Below are positions 45,927-54,889 of a stretch of DNA of 64,000 nt, piece by piece. The number at the start of each line of letters is the position of its first letter. The first letter of the stretch is position 1. The stretch spans positions 620,001 to 684,000 of the forward strand of contig NZ_VXLC01000004.1 in assembly GCF_008704205.1 (NCBI RefSeq), given 5' to 3'. A program made the position numbers and the translations under genes. The notes under the pieces are model-generated. The model worked only from the letters and a program-made list of their open reading frames with translations, was not told the DNA's origin and ran no database searches. Source of the stretch: Nocardia colli (GTDB lineage Bacteria > Actinomycetota > Actinomycetes > Mycobacteriales > Mycobacteriaceae).

Positions 45927-46357
45927 CCAAGTACTGGTTGGGCGTCGTCTCGAAGGAACACGTGCTGCGCGGCGTCGAACTCGGCTTCGCACAGGCCAAT
46001 CACGGCAAGCGCGCACCCGTCGAACGCATGCAGCCCGGCGACACACTCATCTACTACTCGCCGCGCGAGGGCATCCGTTCCGGCGCGCCGGTCCGCGCGT
46101 TCACCGCGATCGGCACCATCGATGACCGCCCCGTCTGGCAGGCCGACCCGGTCGATCTCCCCGGCGGCGGCTGCTTCCAACCGTGGCGCCGGGCGGTCAG
46201 CTATCGGACCGGCGCGAAGCAGACCGCGATCGACGACCTGCGCGACCGACTCGATCTGACCAGCTCACCGAACTGGGGAATGGTATTGCGGCGCGGCCTG
46301 ATAGAACTCACCGCACACGATCATGCGGTGATCGCGAAAGCGATGTCGGGCGAGTAA
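45923..46357 (+). CDS. EVE-domain protein
   Basis: This 144-residue single-domain protein has a PUA-like EVE fold: MTKYWLGVVSKEHVLRGVEL, MQPGDTLIYYSPREG and FTAIGTIDDRPVWQ. EVE domains bind modified or methylated nucleic-acid bases in several contexts, including defence, but the role of stand-alone members like this is not established. It starts inside the SRPBCC stop codon (ATGA) and is followed by marR. Confidence 0.88.
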   Translation: MTKYWLGVVSKEHVLRGVELGFAQANHGKRAPVERMQPGDTLIYYSPREGIRSGAPVRAFTAIGTIDDRPVWQADPVDLPGGGCFQPWRRAVSYRTGAKQTAIDDLRDRLDLTSSPNWGMVLRRGLIELTAHDHAVIAKAMSGE

Positions 46358-46366
46358 GGGAGGCCG

Positions 46367-46819
46367 ATGAGCAATGAAGGGCTACACACCGAATTCGAGC
46401 AGGCCGACGAGAGTCCCGGGTTGCTGCTCTGGCAGGTGACCAATCGGTGGCAGGCGGCGCAGCGCGCGGCGCTCGCCCCGTTCGATCTGACCCACGTCCA
46501 GTTCGTGCTGCTCGCCTCGCTGACCTACCTCGCGGTGGCCGGCGATCCGGTGATGCAGCGCGACCTGGCGGCGCAGGCCGCCACCGACCCGATGATGACC
46601 TCGCAGGTGGTGCGCGCGCTCGAGCAGAAGGGCCTGGTCGAGCGGCGCGATCACCCGAGTGACCGGCGGGCGAAATCGCTGGTGCCCACCGAAGCCGGTG
46701 CGGCGCTGGCGAATCGGGCGGTGGTCGTGGTGGAGGCCTGCGATCGGGAGTTCTTCGGTCCGCTCGGGCTGCGGGCCGCGCAGTTCGCTACCGACCTGCG
46801 CAGCCTGCGGCGACTATAG
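46367..46819 (+). CDS. MarR family transcriptional regulator
   Basis: This 150-residue winged-helix protein has LTHVQFVLLASLTYL, QRDLAAQAATDPMMTSQVVR and the wing RRDHPSDRRAKSLVPTEAG. It has GGGAGG just before ATG 46367 and lies 9 bases after the EVE gene. It is likely to repress its own operon through the palindrome at 45479. Its stop overlaps the 3' end of the converging ltrA by 6 bases. Confidence 0.92.
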   Translation: MSNEGLHTEFEQADESPGLLLWQVTNRWQAAQRAALAPFDLTHVQFVLLASLTYLAVAGDPVMQRDLAAQAATDPMMTSQVVRALEQKGLVERRDHPSDRRAKSLVPTEAGAALANRAVVVVEACDREFFGPLGLRAAQFATDLRSLRRL

Positions 46820-48067
46820 GACCTCGTCGATCCCGAGGCCGTGCTGCGGCTTCCGGCGCGGGCGACCGAATCGGGCGCCCCACTGGCCTGCCGCGTGTGT
46901 CTGACACAGCAATGCCCAAACACACAGGGCGACAACGCCATACACGAGACCGAGCGCGCCGATGTACGGGCCGAGAGCGCCGAGCGCCACCGCCAGCACC
47001 GCGCACGGCAGCGGCCAGGACAGCAGCCAGCGCCAGCCCGCCTCGCTGCGCACGCCACCGAGTCCGGTGATGACGAAATACGCCGCGGCCCCGCCGCCGA
47101 GCGCCCAGCCGATGCCGGTGGACACGTGGGCCTCCGCGTGCTCGACGGCCAGGCCGAGGCCGGCCGTGATGGTGGCGATCGCGGCGGTGATCCAGCAGTG
47201 CATCGCCATCACGTATTGCCGCGGTACCGCGTGGTCCGGATCGTCGCCGGTCATCAGGCGCGGCACGAAGCCGTACATCAGGGTCAGCGCCCACAGGCTC
47301 GCCAGCACGACGAACGCGCCGAAGCCGAGGGCGAGCACCCGGAAGTGCCACATCACCCCGCCCACCGCGGTGATCACCGTGATGACCCCCTCGCCGAGCA
47401 CGATGATCACGTACAGCCCGAGCCGCTCGCCGAGGTGCACCGAATCCGCGTGCAGCGCCTTGACTTTCGGCGGCTCGACATTCTGGAGCCGGCGCGAGTC
47501 GCGAATCCGGCGATCGATCGCCTCCTGCGCGCCCACCATCATCTTGTCGCCGGTCACCGCGAACATCAGCCACAGATCGATGACCAGGCCGAGCGCCCAC
47601 AGGTAGTACTTCCACGGTTCGGGCACCCAGAGCGAGGCGATCCACGGCAGCACGCCGACGGACAGCTGGGCGATCGGCCAATCGACCACCAGCCGGCCGC
47701 GCCCCCAGACCTGCGCGGCGACCATGCGCACGAGCACATAGACCGCCGCGAACGTGGTCGCGTGCCGGTCCGGGATCCCGGCCACCGCCGAGGCCATCAC
47801 GCCGAGACCGAGCATCGCCCCGAGCATCAGATAGATCCTGGTGTGGTCGCGGGCGATGTTGCCGTACAGCATCATGCACGCCCACACCGTCCAAAAGGCC
47901 AGGTAGAGCAGGATATACAGGGCGAAGTCACCGAGCGAGGGGCCGCGATGGAGCAGATGGGTGAGCTGGCCGATGCCGGCCACCGCGACGAGGTCGAAGA
48001 ACAACTCCATCCAGGTCGCGTGCCGGTCGGCGGGTCTAGCGTCGGTTGACGGCGTGTCGTGTGCCAC
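46814..48067 (-). CDS. Low temperature requirement A (LtrA) family membrane protein
   Basis: This 417-residue polytopic membrane protein has [21 protein letters not shown] at the start, the LtrA signature, then about 10 hydrophobic segments, [20 protein letters not shown] and a basic C-terminus. The function of LtrA proteins is not known to me. GTG 48067 is taken as the start, as it is closest to the conserved N-terminal text. Confidence 0.88.
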   Translation of the reverse strand: MAHDTPSTDARPADRHATWMELFFDLVAVAGIGQLTHLLHRGPSLGDFALYILLYLAFWTVWACMMLYGNIARDHTRIYLMLGAMLGLGVMASAVAGIPDRHATTFAAVYVLVRMVAAQVWGRGRLVVDWPIAQLSVGVLPWIASLWVPEPWKYYLWALGLVIDLWLMFAVTGDKMMVGAQEAIDRRIRDSRRLQNVEPPKVKALHADSVHLGERLGLYVIIVLGEGVITVITAVGGVMWHFRVLALGFGAFVVLASLWALTLMYGFVPRLMTGDDPDHAVPRQYVMAMHCWITAAIATITAGLGLAVEHAEAHVSTGIGWALGGGAAAYFVITGLGGVRSEAGWRWLLSWPLPCAVLAVALGALGPYIGALGLVYGVVALCVWALLCQTHAAGQWGARFGRPRRKPQHGLGIDEVL

Positions 48068-48127
48068 GAGGGGACAGTATTGCGCGCGCGGCAAGAGTTG
48101 TCGGCGGGCACTGTCATGATGGGTGCC

Positions 48128-50287
48128 GTGTCGTCAACCAGTACACACCGACCGACCGGCCTCGAGCTGGATTCGCTCGACCCCGAGCAGGCCGCCGCCG
48201 TGCGCGCGCCCCGGGGTCCGGTGTGTGTACTCGCGGGGGCGGGCACCGGCAAGACCAGGACGATCACCCATCGCATCGCGCATCTGGTGTCCACCGGGCA
48301 CGTGAAGGCCGACCAGGTGCTCGCGGTCACCTTCACCGCGCGGGCGGCGGGGGAGCTGCGCAACCGGCTGCGCGCGCTCGGTCTGGGCGGCGACGCGACC
48401 CAGGTGCAGGCGCGCACCTTCCACGCGGCCGCGCTGCGGCAGCTCAAATACTTCTGGCCGCAGATCGTCGGCGACGTGCCGTGGCGATTGATCGACGGCA
48501 AGTTCCCGATCGTCGCCCAGGCGGCGAACCGGGCCGGGCTCTCCTCGGCCACCGACAGCGTGCGCGACCTGCTCAGCGAGATCGAATGGGCGAAGGCCTC
48601 GCTCATCGCGCCCGAGGACTATCCGGCGGCGGTGGCCAAGCAGCGCCGCGAGACGCCGTACGACGCGCTGCGGGTGGCCGAGGTGTACGCGGGCTACGAG
48701 AAGCTCAAGGCCACCCCGGACGGCCTGCTGCTCGACTTCGACGATCTGCTGCTGCACACCGCCGCGGCGCTGGAGGACTATCCGGCGGTGGCTGACGAGT
48801 TCCGCGGCCGCTACCGCAGTTTCGTGGTCGACGAGTATCAGGACGTCACGCCGTTGCAGCAGCGCGTGCTCGACGCCTGGCTCGGCGAGCGCGACGATCT
48901 GACCGTGGTCGGCGACGCCAACCAGACGATCTACTCGTTCACCGGCGCGACCCCCGGCTACCTGCTCGACTTCTCCCGCCGCTTCCCGGACGCCACGGTG
49001 ATCCGGCTGGAACGCGACTACCGCTCGACCCCGCAGGTGGTCTCGCTGGCCAATCGGGTGATCGGGGTGGCGCGCGGCCGCATCGCGGGCACCCGGTTGC
49101 AGCTCATCGGCCAGCGGCCGGACGGGCCGGAGCCGGTGTTCGCCGAATACGACGACGGACCCGCCGAGGCGGCCGCGGTGGCCAAGTCGATCCAGCGGCT
49201 GATCGAGGCGGGCACGCCGGCGGCCGAGATCGCCGTGCTCTACCGGATCAACGCTCAGTCCGAGAGTTATGAGCAGGCGCTGACCGAGCGCGGCATCGCC
49301 TACCAGGTGCGCGGCGGCGAGGGATTCTTCTCCCGGGCCGAGGTCAGGCAGGCCGTCTCGGCGTTGCGCCAGGCCGCGTCGCGCGACGACCTGCCCGGCG
49401 AGGCGCGCAGCGGCACCGCGTTGGTCACGCTGGTCCGCGCGGTGCTGGCACCGGTGGGACTGACCAAGGAGGAACCGGTCGGCGCGCAGGCGCGGGAGAA
49501 ATGGGCCTCGCTCGTCGCACTGGTCACGCTGACCGAAGACCTGGTCGAGCACGACGACAAACTCGACCTGCCCGGCCTGCTGCGCGAACTGGCCGCCCGC
49601 ACCGAGGCGCGGCACCCACCGACCGTGCAGGGCGTCACGCTCGCGTCGCTGCACGCCGCCAAGGGCCTGGAGTGGGACGCGGTCTTCCTGGTCGGCGTCG
49701 CCGACGGCACGCTGCCGATCCAGCACGTGCTCTCCGACGACGGCTCGGTCGGCGACGAGGCGAAGCTGGAGGAGGAGCGGCGGCTGCTCTACGTCGGGGT
49801 GACTCGCGCGCGCGAACATCTCCAACTGTCCTGGGCGCTGGCCCGGGCCGAGGGCAAGCGCCGCACCCGCCGCCGGTCCCGATTCCTCAACGGACTCGTC
49901 CCCGACGATTCGCCCGCGTCCCGGATCGCGACGCCGGTCGTCGAGGCGAAAGGCATGCGTCCGACCTGCCGAGTGTGTGCGAAGCCACTGATCGGTACCT
50001 ATGCGACTATGCTTGGCCGCTGTCGTCGTTGCCCGGCGGAGCTCGATGCCGAACTTCTGATCGCGCTACAGGAGTGGCGTGCGGAGAAGGCCGAGGCGTT
50101 GCAGGTGCGCGAATTCGTGGTGTTCACCGACACCACGTTGACCGCGATCGCCGAACAACTCCCTGGTGACGACGCCGCGCTGGGGTCGATCGCGGGCATC
50201 GGGCAGAAGAAGCTCGAACAGTACGGCGGCGAGGTGCTCGCGATCATCGCTTCGCGGTTGCGCGCAAGACCCCAAAACCGCAGGTAG
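48128..50287 (+). CDS. uvrD2: ATP-dependent DNA helicase UvrD2
   Basis: About 719 residues. Superfamily 1 motifs: [11 protein letters not shown] (Lys 42), [27 protein letters not shown] (Asp 235), [13 protein letters not shown] and [15 protein letters not shown]-terminally there is a tetracysteine motif (C614, C617, C632, C635) followed by an HRDC domain (about 645-715), the hallmark of mycobacterial UvrD2. GTG 48128 is preferred because the protein begins at the conserved text there; ATG 48116 and 48119 are alternatives. The whiB7 leader follows its stop. Confidence 0.92.
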   Translation: MSSTSTHRPTGLELDSLDPEQAAAVRAPRGPVCVLAGAGTGKTRTITHRIAHLVSTGHVKADQVLAVTFTARAAGELRNRLRALGLGGDATQVQARTFHAAALRQLKYFWPQIVGDVPWRLIDGKFPIVAQAANRAGLSSATDSVRDLLSEIEWAKASLIAPEDYPAAVAKQRRETPYDALRVAEVYAGYEKLKATPDGLLLDFDDLLLHTAAALEDYPAVADEFRGRYRSFVVDEYQDVTPLQQRVLDAWLGERDDLTVVGDANQTIYSFTGATPGYLLDFSRRFPDATVIRLERDYRSTPQVVSLANRVIGVARGRIAGTRLQLIGQRPDGPEPVFAEYDDGPAEAAAVAKSIQRLIEAGTPAAEIAVLYRINAQSESYEQALTERGIAYQVRGGEGFFSRAEVRQAVSALRQAASRDDLPGEARSGTALVTLVRAVLAPVGLTKEEPVGAQAREKWASLVALVTLTEDLVEHDDKLDLPGLLRELAARTEARHPPTVQGVTLASLHAAKGLEWDAVFLVGVADGTLPIQHVLSDDGSVGDEAKLEEERRLLYVGVTRAREHLQLSWALARAEGKRRTRRRSRFLNGLVPDDSPASRIATPVVEAKGMRPTCRVCAKPLIGTYATMLGRCRRCPAELDAELLIALQEWRAEKAEALQVREFVVFTDTTLTAIAEQLPGDDAALGSIAGIGQKKLEQYGGEVLAIIASRLRARPQNRR

Positions 50288-50324
50288 AAAATAGGTTGTA
50301 CCACCCGGCGAACTTGCCTATGGT
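50288..50324 (+). promoter_or_regulatory. whiB7 promoter with WhiB7-type AT-rich element
   Basis: AAAATA at 50288-50293 sits two bases upstream of TTGTAC (-35, 50296-50301). After 17 bases comes TATGGT (-10, 50319-50324). WhiB7 is known to activate SigA promoters that carry an AT-rich patch just upstream of the -35, so this fits autoregulation. The start point would be near 50331. Confidence 0.7.
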
Positions 50325-50336
50325 GGGTTTTACGCA

Positions 50337-50353
50337 CCGGGAGGTTATCCCGG
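50337..50353 (+). other. 5' hairpin of the whiB7 leader
   Basis: CCGGGA and TCCCGG form a perfect 6-bp stem with a 5-base loop a few bases after the predicted transcription start. It may protect the 5' end of the leader RNA. Confidence 0.45.
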
Positions 50354-50398
50354 CGCGCAGAGTTCAAACACACACAACGAGTTAGGAGGGAGGCAGAC

Positions 50399-50731
50399 GT
50401 GAACATCAAATTCTTCAATGCGATCGACGTTGCGGTGAATTCACCCATGTCGGCCTCCCGGGGGATCCTCGCCTTGCAGGGGATCGGTCTGTCCGAAATC
50501 GGTGTGTACGGCACGCAGGCGCAACTCGCGCCCACGCATGCCCCGATGTGCACCCTCATTTCGGACAAGCCCAGTGCCGGTGGCTGGCACCCGTCTGTCG
50601 TCGACACGGCAGACGTCAACGTCGCCGCAGCAGCCGGTTATGAGCCGGCGGATCTGCAGGCAACACGCCTCCGTCCCGCACACCAAGCGATCGTGATCAG
50701 GACTCGACAGAGATGTCGAATACCTAGGTAG
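50399..50731 (+). CDS. Upstream ORF in the whiB7 leader
   Basis: A 110-codon frame starts at GTG 50399, preceded at 5 bases by the very strong AGGAGGGAGG. It begins NIKFFNAIDVAV and ends QRCRIPR 22 bases before the terminator. Such strong initiation with no recognisable family and rather mixed third positions suggests the act of translation, sensed by the attenuator, matters more than the product. A shorter functional uORF within it is possible. Confidence 0.6.
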   Translation: MNIKFFNAIDVAVNSPMSASRGILALQGIGLSEIGVYGTQAQLAPTHAPMCTLISDKPSAGGWHPSVVDTADVNVAAAAGYEPADLQATRLRPAHQAIVIRTRQRCRIPR

Positions 50732-50753
50732 GGAACTTCCCTCCCAGACCTCC

Positions 50754-50794
50754 TGGCCACGGATCGCACACCGCGAAACCGTGGCCAATCTTTT
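50754..50794 (+). terminator. Attenuator terminator upstream of whiB7
   Basis: TGGCCACGG (50754-50762) pairs perfectly with CCGTGGCCA (50779-50787) and is followed by ATCTTTT, a Rho-independent terminator 75 bases before the whiB7 start. It is mutually exclusive with the antiterminator pairing. Confidence 0.8.
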
Positions 50795-50827
50795 CGGCCC
50801 TTCAGCCAGCCGGCCCCGGTTTCGCGG
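50771..50827 (+). promoter_or_regulatory. Antiterminator pairing in the whiB7 leader
   Basis: CCGCGAAACCG at 50771-50781 is the exact complement of CGGTTTCGCGG at 50817-50827. The left arm includes three bases of the terminator's right arm, so formation of one structure prevents the other. This makes a conventional attenuation switch. Confidence 0.7.
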
Positions 50828-50868
50828 ACAACACAACGAACCGCTGCAACGAGCTGAAGGAGAACGAC

Positions 50869-51192
50869 GTGTTCACCGCCCAGGAATGGCCTCAGGCCAC
50901 TACTGACGTGACATGCGGAACCGTGGCGCCGACCACTCGGACCCGGGAGGGCAACAAGTCCGTGCCTTGCCGAGCCGGAGATCCCGATCTCTGGTTCGCC
51001 GAGAGCCCCAACCAGTTGGAGCAGGCCAAGGCGCTGTGCGCCAGCTGCCCCATCCGGAAGGGCTGCTTGACCGCAGCCATGGATCGGCGTGAGCCGTGGG
51101 GTGTCTGGGGTGGCGAGATCTTCGATCAGGGGGTCGTCATCGCCCGTAAGCGCCCGCGCGGACGTCCGCGCAAGGTCGCGGTCCCGGCATGA
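50869..51192 (+). CDS. whiB7: WhiB7 redox-sensing antibiotic-resistance regulator
   Basis: This 107-residue WhiB protein has Fe-S cluster ligands C34, C57, C60 and C66 (C-x22-C-x2-C-x5-C), the EPWGVWGGE turn, and a C-terminal AT-hook RGRPRK at 97-102, which is specific to WhiB7. It binds SigA region 4 and activates resistance genes in response to ribosome-targeting antibiotics and metabolic stress. GTG 50869 has AAGGAG 6 bases upstream. It lies after uvrD2, as in mycobacteria. Confidence 0.96.
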   Translation: MFTAQEWPQATTDVTCGTVAPTTRTREGNKSVPCRAGDPDLWFAESPNQLEQAKALCASCPIRKGCLTAAMDRREPWGVWGGEIFDQGVVIARKRPRGRPRKVAVPA

Positions 51193-51278
51193 AACCGGGA
51201 GTGACTTCCCTCCCTCCGGTCGATGTGCTCGATCCGGTTGGTCCTGACATGGGCCGAGCCAACGAACGAGAAAGCAGA

Positions 51279-51314
51279 CGAACCGCTCACCGTCGCCCGG
51301 TGAGCGGCTCGTTT
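51279..51314 (+). terminator. whiB7 terminator
   Basis: A 14-bp stem with one mismatch (CGAACCGCTCACCG with CGGTGAGCGGCTCG, 5-base loop) is followed by TTT. It lies about 85 bases after the whiB7 stop. Confidence 0.75.
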
Positions 51315-51334
51315 GCGTTGTCGTGCAGGAAGTA

Positions 51335-51943
51335 TCAGGTTCGCCGTGGCCCGTGGGGTGCCCGGCGGACCGTCAGCCCGTCGGCAACGGCGAGCAATAA
51401 TGTTCTGGTGTCGTCGGCGTGCGCCCACCAGCGGTGGCGCACGCCCGACGGGCAGTAATAGGAGTCTCCGGTGGACAGCGTCACCTGCTCGCCGTTGGCG
51501 GCGACCGTGATGGTCCCGGAGACCACGTAGATCAATTCATCGTTCTGATGCGTGAATTCGCGCTCGCTCCGCCCGGTTCCGCCGGTGAACTCGAGTGCGC
51601 GCAGATCCCGCGGTCCGTGGACCAGCGAGCGCACCGAACCGTCGTTGTTCCGCTCGGCCTGTTCGAGCACGCCCTCGCCGGCCCGCACGATCACCGAGCC
51701 CGGCGTGCTGTCGGCCGCGGCCAATAGTTCTGTCGCCGTGGTGCTGAGCGCGTCGGCGATGCGTTGCAGCGAGCGCAGGCTCGTGTTGGTCCGCCCGTTT
51801 TCCAGTTGGCTCAGAAACGACTGCGACAATTCGGTCTTCGCAGCCAGCTGAGCCAGCGTCAGTCGCGCCGCACGCCTGCGGTCGTGCACGACGTTGCCGA
51901 GCCCGGGCCAGCGCGCCTGGTCGTCGCTTCCGTTCTGATGCAC
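51335..51943 (-). CDS. XRE regulator with C-terminal cupin domain
   Basis: This 202-residue protein has an N-terminal helix-turn-helix (LTLAQLAAKTELSQSFLSQL, ENGRTNTSLRSLQRIADAL) and a C-terminal cupin (EREFTHQNDELIYVVSGTIT, GDSYYCPSGVRHRWW). This HTH-cupin form senses small molecules. It is divergent from the arylsulfotransferase-permease operon, and twin palindromes in the shared region are probable operators. The inducer is unknown. Confidence 0.92.
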   Translation of the reverse strand: MHQNGSDDQARWPGLGNVVHDRRRAARLTLAQLAAKTELSQSFLSQLENGRTNTSLRSLQRIADALSTTATELLAAADSTPGSVIVRAGEGVLEQAERNNDGSVRSLVHGPRDLRALEFTGGTGRSEREFTHQNDELIYVVSGTITVAANGEQVTLSTGDSYYCPSGVRHRWWAHADDTRTLLLAVADGLTVRRAPHGPRRT

Positions 51944-52049
51944 CTAACCAAAACCTCTCTTGTTGCTTCAGCACCTTCTCAGCAGCCGGGTACTGAATCC
52001 TCGTGTTTACATCACGGTGATCGCAATGCTTCCAGGGCCTTCTAGCGTA

Positions 52050-52078
52050 CTGAATATTCAGTGGAGCTGAATATTCAG
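52050..52078. promoter_or_regulatory. Twin palindromic operator upstream of the arylsulfotransferase operon
   Basis: The exact 12-bp palindrome CTGAATATTCAG occurs twice, at 52050-52061 and 52067-52078, centres 17 bp apart. The second copy runs into the AGGAGG ribosome site before GTG 52087. A regulator dimer bound at both sites, most likely the divergent XRE-cupin protein, would block the promoter or translation start. Confidence 0.7.
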
Positions 52079-52086
52079 GAGGATCG

Positions 52087-53181
52087 GTGGAGCAGAACAC
52101 CCTCAAGCGCCGGGGTACCGGGCTGATCGGTATCGATGCGGCGGCGGCGTCGCCCGGTTACACGCTGTATGCGCCGCTGGCCGGGCGCGGCCTGGTCGAG
52201 TTGGTCGATCTCGCGGGCGAGGTGGTGCATCGCTGGAAGCTGCCGTATCGGCCGGGCCGGCACGCACGGCTGCTCGCCGACGGATCGCTCGCCTACAACG
52301 GTGCGACGCTGGCCCAGCCCCCGCTGTTCGCGATGTGGCGCAAATACAGCGGTGGATCGATGGGGCGCTATGACCAGGACGGGACGCTGCTGTCGGAGCA
52401 TCGCGACGAATTCCAGCATCACGACGCCCACCATTACGACGACGGGCGCATCCTCTACACCGGGGTCGAGCCGTTGGCCGGTCCCGCCGCGGCGCGCATT
52501 CAGGGCGGGGTACCCGGCACCGAGGCCGACGGGATCGTCTGGTCGGACGTCGTCCGGGAGGTCGCGCCGGACGGCAGCCTGCTCTGGGAGTGGCGTGCGG
52601 CCGAGCATCTGACGCCGGAAGACTTTGCGCTGCAACCGCATTACTGGCGCGAGCATTGGCCGCTGATCAACAGCGTACATCCGCTGGACGACGACACCAT
52701 CGTGGCGAGCCTGCGCAGCGTGTCCGCGGTGATCACCATCGATCGCCGGACCGGCGCGGTCACGACCCTCGCCGATCGCTCGACCGTCGCCCAGCAGCAT
52801 CACGCGACGCCGACCGGCGACGGCAATATCCTGCTGTTCGACAACGGCACCTTCCGCACGGGCGAGTCGGTCACCTACAGCCGGATCGTCGAAATCGACC
52901 GCGCCACCGGCGAAATCGCCTGGACTTACCAGGATTCGCCGCGCGAGGCATTCTTCACCCCGTTCATGGGTGGCGCGCAGCGGCTGCCCAACGGCAATAC
53001 GCTGATCACCGAGGCCGCGTTCGGCCGCATCTTCGAAGTGACTCCGGCGCAGCGGATCTGCTGGGAGTACGTGGTGCCGTCGTTCACCGAGTATCCGGAT
53101 GCCGATACCGCGCAGGTCTTTCCGGGAATCTCCAATGCGATCTTCCGTGCCTATCGCTATCAGGATGTTCCGTGGCTGTGA
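52087..53181 (+). CDS. Arylsulfotransferase (ASST) family protein
   Basis: This 364-residue protein has a predicted beta-propeller layout: GLVELVDLAGEVVHRWKLPY, RHARLLADGSLAYNG, HHDAHHYDDGRILY, REVAPDGSLLWEW, HPLDDDTIVASLR, IVEIDRATGEIAW and AQRLPNGNTLITEAAFGRIFEV. This is the arylsulfotransferase (PQQ-like propeller) family. It has no signal peptide, unlike the periplasmic Gram-negative enzymes. It overlaps the permease start by GTGA. The substrate is unknown. Confidence 0.85.
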   Translation: MEQNTLKRRGTGLIGIDAAAASPGYTLYAPLAGRGLVELVDLAGEVVHRWKLPYRPGRHARLLADGSLAYNGATLAQPPLFAMWRKYSGGSMGRYDQDGTLLSEHRDEFQHHDAHHYDDGRILYTGVEPLAGPAAARIQGGVPGTEADGIVWSDVVREVAPDGSLLWEWRAAEHLTPEDFALQPHYWREHWPLINSVHPLDDDTIVASLRSVSAVITIDRRTGAVTTLADRSTVAQQHHATPTGDGNILLFDNGTFRTGESVTYSRIVEIDRATGEIAWTYQDSPREAFFTPFMGGAQRLPNGNTLITEAAFGRIFEVTPAQRICWEYVVPSFTEYPDADTAQVFPGISNAIFRAYRYQDVPWL

Positions 53182-54524
53182 TCAATGGACCGGCAGTGCA
53201 TCCGGTCGACGAGGTCCCGCCGCCCGGTCGCGCCCTCGCATCGGCGGTGCAGCATCTGGTCGTGATGGTCGCGACGCCGATCACCTCGGTCCTGCTGATC
53301 AGCCGCAGCCTGCATCTGGATGACGCGCAGTCCCGCGCATTGCTCTGCGCCACTTTGCTTTTCAGCGGCATCGGGACGATTCTGCAATCCAGTGGGCGGT
53401 TCGGGCTCGGCGCCGGGCTGCCGTTCGTCATGCTGCCCGGTGGTGCGGCCGTGGTGCTGTTCATCCAGATCGCGCAGGAATCGGATCCGGCCACCGCGAG
53501 CGGCGCGGTGATCATCACCGCGCTGGCCGGGATCGTGCTGGTGCCGCTGGCCCGGCGGCTGGTCACGCGCCTGCCCGCCGTGGTCATCGCCAGCATGATC
53601 GTGGTCATCGGCATCAACCTGGTGAAGGTCGCGGGCAATCTGATCACCACGCCCGACGATCCGTCTCCGGTGCGTTCGGTTGCCTTGGCCGCCATCACCA
53701 TTGGGGCGACCGTGCTGGCCTATCGAGTGCTGCCGACCGGCTGGCGTCGTTTGTCCGTGCTGCTCGGCATGGCGGTGGGCAGCGCCGTCGCGGCGAGCCT
53801 GGGGCAGTTCCATCTGCAATCGGGTTCCGCGCTTGCGCAGGCGCCCGACCTGTTCCTGTTCGGGACACCGCATTTCGATCTGCTCGCCGCAATTCCGTTG
53901 CTGGTGTTCAGCATTGGCTCGATGGCCGAGGCGACCGGTCAGACCGTGCTCAACGCGAAGATTGTGGACAAGCAGATCGACACTCCGGTCACCGTCGGCC
54001 GCACGATTCGCGGGGACGCCGTAACCTCGCTGCTGTCCGGCCTTTTCGGCGGACCGACCATGGTCACCAGCGGCGAGAACATCGGGCTGATCCGCCTGAC
54101 CAACATCCGCAGCCGCTACGTCACTGCCATCACCGGCGCGCTGCTGCTCGTCGCGGCCTTCCTCGCCCCGATCGGCCGCCTGGTGAATTCGCTTCCCGGC
54201 CCGGTCATCGGCGGCACGGCGGCCATCACCTTCGCCATGATCATCACCGCGGGCCTCGGCATGTTCCGCGAGGTCGACCTCGCCGCCGACCCCGTACTGC
54301 TCACCGCCACAGCGGCTTTGACCGCGGGTCTGCTCCCGATCCTCATCCCCGGCATCTACCGCGGGTTTCCCACGGATCTACGCCTGCTGCTCGGCAGCGG
54401 AGTGACGATGACGGCCGTCGTCGGCGTGCTCGTGCACCTCGTGTTCGCTGCCCGTCTGCGTCAGAAGTCGAACACCGACACCGTGGTAGCCCGCAACACA
54501 CAAACATTGGAGAAGAAGCCGTGA
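53178..54524 (+). CDS. NCS2 family nucleobase/xanthine permease
   Basis: This 448-residue polytopic permease has HLVVMVATPITSVLLISRSL, SGRFGLGAGLPFVMLPGGAA, FGGPTMVTSGENIGLIRLTN (the NCS2 motif), and PGPVIGGTAAITFAMI. About 12-14 hydrophobic segments can be recognised. It would import a purine or related compound with protons. GTG 53178 overlaps the arylsulfotransferase stop by GTGA. The 3' end overlaps the SSI-type gene on the other strand by 64 bases. Confidence 0.9.
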   Translation: MINGPAVHPVDEVPPPGRALASAVQHLVVMVATPITSVLLISRSLHLDDAQSRALLCATLLFSGIGTILQSSGRFGLGAGLPFVMLPGGAAVVLFIQIAQESDPATASGAVIITALAGIVLVPLARRLVTRLPAVVIASMIVVIGINLVKVAGNLITTPDDPSPVRSVALAAITIGATVLAYRVLPTGWRRLSVLLGMAVGSAVAASLGQFHLQSGSALAQAPDLFLFGTPHFDLLAAIPLLVFSIGSMAEATGQTVLNAKIVDKQIDTPVTVGRTIRGDAVTSLLSGLFGGPTMVTSGENIGLIRLTNIRSRYVTAITGALLLVAAFLAPIGRLVNSLPGPVIGGTAAITFAMIITAGLGMFREVDLAADPVLLTATAALTAGLLPILIPGIYRGFPTDLRLLLGSGVTMTAVVGVLVHLVFAARLRQKSNTDTVVARNTQTLEKKP

Positions 54525-54889
54525 TCGGAGATCGGCTTGCCGCGCCACACCCCGTCTATGGTCGCGACCACCGGATCGAAGTCGGCTGAACACAGCGGCG
54601 GCACGGTGAAATCGGCCAGCGCCCGGATATTGCCGTCCGCCGCCACCAGGTTCTGACAGGCTTGCTCGGCTTTCGGATGCGTCCCGCCGACCGTGGGCGC
54701 GCAGATCAAGCTGACGGTCCGCTTGTCCACCACCTCGACCGACACCCCCGGCCCCACCGACAACGACACCACCGACTGCCCGTCCACCTCGGCCGTCGCG
54801 CCGACCGGCGCGACCATCGCGGCCCCGAACGTCACCGCCGCAGCGATCGAAACGCCGATAACCCGACCGGTGCACGACATGGTCATCAC
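54461..54889 (-). CDS. Subtilisin inhibitor (SSI) family protein
   Basis: This 142-residue protein has a signal peptide (VIGVSIAAAVTFGAAMVAP) and an SSI-like domain with matching text: ICAPTVGGTHPKAEQACQNL, CSADFDPVVATIDGVWRGK and FFSNVCVLRATTVSVF. Four Cys residues fit the two SSI disulfides. Aligned to Streptomyces SSI (CPMVYDPV), the reactive P1 Met is Ala here and P1' Val is Asp. It is probably secreted and its target protease is unknown. ATG 54880 is also possible. Confidence 0.85.
   Translation of the reverse strand: MMTMSCTGRVIGVSIAAAVTFGAAMVAPVGATAEVDGQSVVSLSVGPGVSVEVVDKRTVSLICAPTVGGTHPKAEQACQNLVAADGNIRALADFTVPPLCSADFDPVVATIDGVWRGKPISDHGFFSNVCVLRATTVSVFDF

Larger units (their letters stand above)
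50325..50868 (+). promoter_or_regulatory. whiB7 mRNA leader (about 540 nt)
   Basis: This is the long untranslated leader of whiB7. In order it holds a hairpin right after the start point (50337-50353), a well-initiated upstream ORF (50399-50731), a Rho-independent terminator (50754-50794) and an overlapping antiterminator pairing (50771-50827). The whiB7 ribosome site AAGGAG is at 50857-50862. A leader attenuator of this layout is known for whiB7 in mycobacteria, where impaired ribosomes on the upstream ORF relieve termination. Confidence 0.75.
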
